Below, one piece after another: positions 58,892 to 64,000 of a stretch of DNA of 64,000 nt. Source of the DNA: CAWUEX02 sp963921305 (lineage in GTDB: Bacteria > Pseudomonadota > Alphaproteobacteria > Rhodospirillales > Rhodospirillaceae). The stretch's first letter is position 1. Each line of letters starts with the position of its first letter. Made by a program: the position numbers and the translations under genes. The notes under the pieces were generated by a model, which searched no databases, was not told where the DNA came from, and saw nothing but the letters and a program-made list of their open reading frames with translations. The stretch spans positions 1,302,001-1,366,000 of the forward strand of contig CAWUEX030000002.1 of assembly GCA_963921305.4 (NCBI GenBank). The letters run 5' to 3'.

Positions 58892-59610
58892 TGCCGTCGA
58901 CCACCTATCAGGAACGCCGCGGGCAGCTTGAAACCTACTTCGACCGGACGGCGGCCGACGCCTGGGCCCAGCTGACCTCCGATGCCCCGGTTGGGCGCAT
59001 CCGCGCCACCGTGCGCGCCGGCCGCGACCGCATGCGCAGCACGCTGCTCGGCTGGCTGCCCAGCGACTTGCAGGGCAAACGCGTGCTCGACGCCGGCTGT
59101 GGTACCGGTGCATTGGCGATTGAGGCTGCCCAGCGCGGTGCGCACGTGCTCGCGATTGACCTGTCGCCGACCCTGGTAGATCAGGCTCGTTCGCGCACAC
59201 CCGGCGATCTGGGCGGCGGCGCGATTGAGTACCATGTCGGAGATATGCTCGATCCTGAGCTTGGCCGTTTCGACCATGTGGTCGCAATGGATTCGCTCAT
59301 TCACTATCGCTCAGAAGACATTTTGCAGGTGATTACCCAGCTCGCACCGCGCACCAATCAGTCGATGGTGTTCACGTTTGCGCCGCGTACGATACCGCTG
59401 GCGGTTATGCACGCGATTGGGCGTTTGTTCCCGCGCAGCGACCGGGCGCCGGCGATCGAACCGGTCAGTGAAGGCCGCATCCGGCAGTTGATCGGCGCCT
59501 CGCCGGATCTTACCGGCTGGCAGGCGGGCCGCACACAACGGATCGGCAGCGGCTTCTATATTTCTCAGGCGCTCGAAGTGCGCTGCATGGAGTCAGGCCA
59601 CACGGGCTAA
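58891..59610 (+). CDS. bchM: Magnesium-protoporphyrin IX O-methyltransferase
   Basis: Methylates the C13 propionate of Mg-protoporphyrin IX with SAM, giving the substrate of the cyclase AcsF. The 239-aa protein has the SAM-binding core RVLDAGCGTGALAIEAAQRG and VLAIDLSPTLVDQAR, then VVAMDSLIHYRSEDI and FTFAPRTIPLAVMHAIGRLFP, all typical BchM. ATG at 58891 overlaps the bchL stop; a TTG at 58888 is the only alternative. Its product and the cyclase gene come next in the same operon, matching the order of the pathway. Confidence 0.94.
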
Positions 59611-59658
59611 GGCTCAGGCTCACAAATACCACGTCCACTCAAAGGGAGGGAGGACATC

Positions 59659-60723
59659 ATGACCGCAGAAACCCATACCGTTGAACCGAATGAAACCACG
59701 CAGATGGCGCGCCAGAACACGCTGCTGAGCCCGCGGTTCTATACGACGGACTTCGATGCCATGGACCGTATAGACATCTCCCCTGTGCGCAAGGAGTGGG
59801 ACGATCTCATCGCTGAGTTCAACAGCGACCACAACCGCAAGCACTTTACCCGCACGCCCGAATTCGAAACCGCGGTCGCTGAGATGCCCGAAGACTTGCG
59901 CGAGGAGTTCATCGACTTCCTGGTCAGTTCCTGCACGGCAGAGTATTCCGGGTGCGTGCTTTACGCAGACATCAAGAAGAACGTGAAAAACCAAGATATC
60001 GGTCAATTGATGGGCTACATGGCCCGGGATGAATCCCGGCATGCCGGGTTCATCAACCAGTCCTTGAAGGATTTCGATCTTGGCGTTGATTTGAATTTTC
60101 TACGCCAAAAAAAGGCGTATACGTTTTTTAAGCCGAAATTCATTTTCTACGCGACCTACCTGTCCGAGAAAATCGGCTACGCCCGCTACATCACCATTTT
60201 CCGCAACTTCGAGCGGCACCCTGACCGCCGCTTTCATCCGATCTTTAAGTGGTTCGAGGAATGGTGCAACGATGAGTTCCGTCACGGCGAAGCCTTCGCT
60301 TTGTTGATGCGTGCCAATCCGCATCTTCTCAAAGGTCACAACAAACTGTGGATTCGCTTCTTCCTGCTCGCCGTGTTCGCAACCATGTATGTCCGCGATC
60401 ACAAACGTCCGGCCATGTACAACGCTTTTGGCATGGACCCGGGTGACTTCGGCTGGCGCGTTTTCGACATCACCACGGCGATCACCCGCCAAGTGTTTCC
60501 AGTGGAACTCGACATCGAAAATCCCAAGTTCCGGGCGCGCTTCAACCGGTTGGTAGAGGTTTCTCGCGGCCGCGAAGAGGCCAAGGCCAGGGGCGGCCTG
60601 ATGGGTACGCTCAAATATCTGGGGTTGGGTGCCGTTGGCGCGGCCACGTTCGTGCAGCTTTACTGCATGCCGACCAAAACCAACGACCTGCCGGATACGG
60701 TCCGGCTGGCACCCGCCTGGTAA
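59659..60723 (+). CDS. acsF: Mg-protoporphyrin IX monomethyl ester oxidative cyclase
   Basis: Oxygen-dependent diiron enzyme that closes the fifth ring to give divinyl protochlorophyllide. The 354-aa chain has the diiron helices [32 protein letters not shown] and [18 protein letters not shown], and [24 protein letters not shown] strong GGGAGGGAGG site precedes the ATG at 59659. It follows bchM by 48 bp; lhaA and puhA, common at this place in other purple bacteria, are absent. A hairpin followed by a T-run is embedded in its codons near 60101-60130. It ends 18 bp from the end of bchZ on the other strand. Confidence 0.95.
   Translation: MTAETHTVEPNETTQMARQNTLLSPRFYTTDFDAMDRIDISPVRKEWDDLIAEFNSDHNRKHFTRTPEFETAVAEMPEDLREEFIDFLVSSCTAEYSGCVLYADIKKNVKNQDIGQLMGYMARDESRHAGFINQSLKDFDLGVDLNFLRQKKAYTFFKPKFIFYATYLSEKIGYARYITIFRNFERHPDRRFHPIFKWFEEWCNDEFRHGEAFALLMRANPHLLKGHNKLWIRFFLLAVFATMYVRDHKRPAMYNAFGMDPGDFGWRVFDITTAITRQVFPVELDIENPKFRARFNRLVEVSRGREEAKARGGLMGTLKYLGLGAVGAATFVQLYCMPTKTNDLPDTVRLAPAW
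60101..60130 (+). other. Terminator-like sequence inside acsF
   Basis: TACGCC-A7-GGCGTA (60101-60119) folds to a 6-bp stem, and TACG then T6 follows (to about 60129). It codes for QKKAYTFFK, part of the conserved cyclase core. A7 and T6 runs stand out in this GC-rich genome. It may cause partial transcript ends or polymerase slippage, or be only a codon accident. Confidence 0.4.
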
Positions 60724-60741
60724 GACGAGGGCTTTCAGATA

Positions 60742-62214
60742 CTAGGCAGCTGTGCCCGCGGCGTGTTGCGCCAGAGAGCGCGACACCCGTTCGGCGGTAA
60801 CGCGGTCTTCACCGGCCCGCCTGGCGTCACGTTCGACACTGTCGCGTAAACGCTTCGCCGCAGAAATCTGCACAAGATAGGGCTGCGCCTCGACGTGCTC
60901 ATCCAGCATCTGTTTGGCGTCAGCATCCCATGCGTAGCTGTCGGTCTTCTCGAAACTGGTCAAGGTTGCATCGACTTTGTCCAAGTCCGTGCCCAGCGGC
61001 AGGATATGAAACAGCGCATCGAACAGCGCATTACAGAATTCCTGAATGATGTAAGTCGCACCGGCGTACCCCATGAACGGCGTACCCGTTGCCCGGCGTA
61101 CGATCGCACCTGGGAAAGACGCCGGGATATACATGCAGCGTCCGCCTTGCTCGGCGGCGTACATGCGCTCGTTGTAGGAGCCGTATAGCACCAGCGGCGG
61201 CTTCTCTTTCAACGCGGCGCGCACCGCGGCGTTATCAGGTTTCTTCCCGGCCATCCGCGAAAAGGAAAACGTACAGGGAATTCCCATTTCGTCTTCCAAG
61301 AAGTGTTTCATGCCGCGCACATAGGTGTCGCTGGCCACGATCGCGAATGACGCCGTGGCAAAAAAGTCCTGTGTGACGCTGCGCCACAAGTCCCAAATGG
61401 GTTTAATGGTCGTCTGTTTTTCCTGCTCGATGAACGGCTCCGGATCAACGCCGGCAAGTTCACCCAGTTTGCGCAGGAAATTGGTGGTCGCGTACATGCC
61501 GATGGGGGCCTGCAAATACGGCCGCTCCAAGTCCTCGCATAATTGACGGCCGAACTCGCGGTACAGGCACACGTTTACATCGGCCTCGGCCAGCTTGGCC
61601 ACGTCGCCGATGTGACTGCCAAGCGGGAACACCATGTTGATCTCACAGCCGATGCCTTCGATGAGGCGGCGAATCTCGGCCAGGTCTGACGGCATATTAA
61701 ACGTGCCGTAGATCGGCCCTATAATGTTGACCTTTGGCTTGGCGTCCGCCGCCTTGTTTTTCTCTGCCGCCTTGCGCCGCGCTTTGGCTTTCTTGGCGCC
61801 GAACTCCGTCCACAGCCAGTACATGGCGCGGTCGGCGCTTTGCCATTGGTCTTCGTCGATGGTGCGCGGCAGGAATCGTTTCAGGTTCGATCCCTCCGGC
61901 GTTACCCCGCCGCCGATCATCTCGGCGATCGACCCGGTAACAACCACCGCCGGCATGTCCTGGTCCTGAGTGTCGCTGGCGCGCTTTAGGGCTTTTTCGG
62001 TGCCGTTCATCGACAATTCGTCTTCCGACAAACCGGTCACCACCACCGGCAACTCATGGGGTGGTAGGGCGTCTGTGTAGTGCAGAACGGCGGTCACCGG
62101 CAGGTTTTCGCAGCCGACGGGGCCGTCGATCACCACGCGCATGCCTTTGATCGCGGTGAAAGCGTAAACCGCACCCCAATACCCACCGGCGCGGTCAAGG
62201 TCGAGTACGAGCAT
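60742..62214 (-). CDS. bchZ: Chlorophyllide a reductase subunit Z
   Basis: NifK-like subunit of chlorophyllide a reductase (COR), which reduces ring B to make the bacteriochlorin. The 490-aa protein starts [20 protein letters not shown] and has the cluster cysteine at 35 (GPVGCENLP), as known for COR. Further signs are [38 protein letters not shown] and [18 protein letters not shown] lysine/alanine-rich stretch (residues ~138-163) lies in a variable loop. It begins 3 bp after the bchY stop. Its tail meets acsF 18 bp away. Confidence 0.95.
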   Translation of the reverse strand: MLVLDLDRAGGYWGAVYAFTAIKGMRVVIDGPVGCENLPVTAVLHYTDALPPHELPVVVTGLSEDELSMNGTEKALKRASDTQDQDMPAVVVTGSIAEMIGGGVTPEGSNLKRFLPRTIDEDQWQSADRAMYWLWTEFGAKKAKARRKAAEKNKAADAKPKVNIIGPIYGTFNMPSDLAEIRRLIEGIGCEINMVFPLGSHIGDVAKLAEADVNVCLYREFGRQLCEDLERPYLQAPIGMYATTNFLRKLGELAGVDPEPFIEQEKQTTIKPIWDLWRSVTQDFFATASFAIVASDTYVRGMKHFLEDEMGIPCTFSFSRMAGKKPDNAAVRAALKEKPPLVLYGSYNERMYAAEQGGRCMYIPASFPGAIVRRATGTPFMGYAGATYIIQEFCNALFDALFHILPLGTDLDKVDATLTSFEKTDSYAWDADAKQMLDEHVEAQPYLVQISAAKRLRDSVERDARRAGEDRVTAERVSRSLAQHAAGTAA

Positions 62215-62217
62215 GGC

Positions 62218-63789
62218 TCAGGTTCCTATCGGCTCTTCGATGGCGGCATCGACCGACTTGCGGTGTTTATCCGCTGCCGAGTCCTTTTTTGACTTGGCTT
62301 TCGCCGGTTTCGGTTTGGATACCCGCTTGGCGTCTTTCGGTGTGGGCGTGTTGCCGTAGCCGATGCTTTCGCCAGTGCCGACGCCGTCAAAGAACGACAC
62401 CATCTTGCCGAAACGGTCCCCGCCTTTGGTCTGCGCAGCGACGATCTGCGGCACGGCGCCTGCGCCCGCTGGACCGAACAGAGGCCGGGCCGAGACCATG
62501 TTGGTGAAGTAGATCGCTGGAACGCCTTTTTCCTTCGCCGCTTGCACCAGCGGTGTCGTGCCCACGGCGAGGTCCGGTTTGACCTCTTCCATGGCGGCAA
62601 TGTCCTGTTCGAGGGATGCGCGGTACTGGACATGGGCGCCGTGCGCCGTAAGCCAGTCGAGATCGTCCGCACTCCAATCCGTCTTCGGCAAAGCCGTGCC
62701 GACGTATGGCACTTCCACTCCTGCCTCGATCAGCAGACGCGCGACCAGAAGCTCCGACCCTTCGTAGCCGGACAGCGTCACACGCGCCTTGACCTGGCTG
62801 CCGGCCAGAATACCCTGTATCGGCCCCAGCGCCTGGGCCTTGGCAGCGTCTATTTTGTCAGCCGGCACGTTGGCGGCCTTGCCAACGGCCTCCAGCCATG
62901 CCGCCGTGCCCTCGACACCGACCGGTCCCGACCCAACCACCGGCCGTCCGGCGGTTAAGAACTCACGCACAGTTGCGGTGTAGAAAGGATGGATTGCGCC
63001 CGCCACATCGCAGTCGAGCGCACCATAGAGGTCGCGCCATTCGCGCGACGGCAGCTGCGGTGCCAGCGCAAGATCCATGGGCTGCAGCATGGAGGCGATG
63101 CCCATTGGATCAGCCGGAAACAACTCGCCAATCAGCGATACCGTCGGCTTGTCTTCTTCCAAGTTGCTCGGACGGGCGACCGGGCCCTGTTCCGCTTCCT
63201 GGCGCGCATACTTGAGCATCGCGCCCGACAACACATCCTTGGCTTCCGCATGGGTGGGGACGCCAAAGCCGGGCACGTCGATGCCGATGACCCGCACGCC
63301 GTCGATCTGACGCGGCAGACGGTCGAGCGGCACACCGGACGCGGTCGGAACACACAGGTTAATCACCACCACCGCGTCGTACTCATCTGGATTGGCGATT
63401 TCGATCACCGCATCGCGGATGTCTTCAAACAGCTGGCCCGTGACCAAAGTTTCCGAATTGAACGGTACGTAGCCAACCGTGCGCCGCGCGCCGTAAAAGT
63501 GAGACGTGAATGTCAGACCGTACACGCAGCAGGCCGAGCCGGACAGAATCGTCGCGGTGCGCCGCATGCGCAGACCCACCCGCAATGACCCGAAGGCCGG
63601 GCACATAGACTGCGGCTGATCATGCGGCCCTTTGGGATAGTCCTTGGCCAGCTTGTCCAGGGCGCCGCTCTTGCCCGCGGCTTTCGCGGCTTCCAGCATG
63701 ACCTCGGTGCCGGCGTGGCAGCCCGCGTCGGCGAGCTTGGCGACGGCGTCGCTGTCTGCCGGTGGTTGAGAGGTTTCCGTTGATGACAT
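62218..63789 (-). CDS. bchY: Chlorophyllide a reductase subunit Y
   Basis: NifD-like COR subunit, 523 aa from the ATG at 63789 (a TTG just before it). Cluster cysteines are seen at 63 (SMCPAFGSL), 88 (SACCVYG) and 146 (INLCVPTASG), the family spacing. Also FYGARRTVGYVPFNSE and LCVPTASGVPLDRLP. The C-terminus ends in a lysine-rich tail (KPKPAKAKSKKD and following) of about 45 residues. Gene order bchX-bchY-bchZ is the usual one; bchX ends 23 bp upstream. Confidence 0.95.
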   Translation of the reverse strand: MSSTETSQPPADSDAVAKLADAGCHAGTEVMLEAAKAAGKSGALDKLAKDYPKGPHDQPQSMCPAFGSLRVGLRMRRTATILSGSACCVYGLTFTSHFYGARRTVGYVPFNSETLVTGQLFEDIRDAVIEIANPDEYDAVVVINLCVPTASGVPLDRLPRQIDGVRVIGIDVPGFGVPTHAEAKDVLSGAMLKYARQEAEQGPVARPSNLEEDKPTVSLIGELFPADPMGIASMLQPMDLALAPQLPSREWRDLYGALDCDVAGAIHPFYTATVREFLTAGRPVVGSGPVGVEGTAAWLEAVGKAANVPADKIDAAKAQALGPIQGILAGSQVKARVTLSGYEGSELLVARLLIEAGVEVPYVGTALPKTDWSADDLDWLTAHGAHVQYRASLEQDIAAMEEVKPDLAVGTTPLVQAAKEKGVPAIYFTNMVSARPLFGPAGAGAVPQIVAAQTKGGDRFGKMVSFFDGVGTGESIGYGNTPTPKDAKRVSKPKPAKAKSKKDSAADKHRKSVDAAIEEPIGT

Positions 63790-63812
63790 CAATTCGTCCT
63801 AACGCGTCTTTG

Positions 63813-64000
63813 TTAGACGCCTTCGTACATCACTTCGAGAGAGGGTTTATCGATCACTGACAGATCGCACATGTCTTCTACGGTGGCCGGGTCCAAAATG
63901 ACGTCCCGCCCGACCGACTCGCCTTTGAACAGTCCCAGAAGTTCGTCCTGGGTCAGCGGTTTGGGCTGGATCGGCGGAGCGGCTGCGGCCTTGGCACCGA
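63813..64000 (-). CDS. bchX: Chlorophyllide a reductase iron protein, C-terminus only
   Basis: The last ~62 codons of a minus-strand gene that enters from the right edge and ends with TAA at 63813. The readable part includes PLTQDELLGLFKGESVGRD, then DLSVIDKPSLEVMYEGV at the end, the form of BchX C-termini (SLEV-Y-E close to the stop). Its place directly before bchY supports the call. The nucleotide-binding and cluster regions are outside the window. Confidence 0.88.
   Translation of the reverse strand, partial: GAKAAAAPPIQPKPLTQDELLGLFKGESVGRDVILDPATVEDMCDLSVIDKPSLEVMYEGV

Overview
The window looks like chromosomal DNA of a phototrophic alphaproteobacterium that makes bacteriochlorophyll a. 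The evidence is the right-hand 13 kb, which carries both nitrogenase-like reductases of the pathway (DPOR: BchL, BchN, BchB; COR: BchX, BchY, BchZ), the magnesium chelatase large subunit BchH, BchM, BchF and the oxygen-dependent cyclase AcsF. An Irr regulator with a matching Irr box, an IalB-like secreted protein and the overall gene style also fit Alphaproteobacteria, perhaps near the Rhodospirillales. Genus and species cannot be told from the sequence. G+C is high (about 60-65% where I counted), lower in the first 3 kb. I saw no rRNA or tRNA gene, CRISPR array or complete insertion sequence.

Layout. 1-3.1 kb: a GlxA-type regulator (cut by the left edge) divergent from an exported DJ-1/PfpI protein, then two small membrane proteins; base composition and repeats suggest an acquired segment. 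3.1-11.3 kb: EamA transporter, acetoacetyl-CoA synthetase, a frameshifted TrmH-type methyltransferase, IalB-like protein, folate genes pabC-pabB, a 2-hydroxyacid dehydrogenase and an exported SH3 protein. 11.3-14.7 kb: DUF3501 protein, a GlpC/HdrD-like iron-sulfur protein, rubrerythrin and irr, with a perfect Irr box between irr and rubrerythrin. 14.7-22 kb: MFS transporter, double cold-shock protein, glpK-mobA, a cyclic-nucleotide-domain/TPR protein and a MarR regulator with two near-identical operator candidates.

22.2-33.6 kb is one long plus-strand run: a maleate-isomerase-like protein, DUF1330, a full TRAP transporter with RidA inside it, an FAH-family hydrolase, a full Opp-type ABC transporter and a 2Fe-2S ferredoxin. 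A second ABC binding protein with two NTF2-like proteins follows on the minus strand. This reads as an uptake and catabolic island for one or a few carboxylated compounds; the substrate is unknown. 36-43 kb: patatin-like protein and an RND efflux pair. 43-50.6 kb: NicO-type metal exporter with DUF1007 protein, methyltransferase, proline iminopeptidase, MscS channel and a TauD/TfdA dioxygenase.

50.8-64 kb: bchF-N-B-H-L-M-acsF on the plus strand meets bchX-Y-Z on the minus strand, tail to tail with only 18 bp between acsF and bchZ. The genes lhaA and puhA, which in many purple bacteria follow bchM, are not there. The most notable leads are this rearranged pigment cluster, the Irr-boxed rubrerythrin/Fe-S/DUF3501 trio, the MarR-twin-operator/CNB-TPR unit, the TRAP+ABC island, and a pair of evenly spaced CCTGT-N8-ACAGG dyads in an otherwise empty convergent gap.
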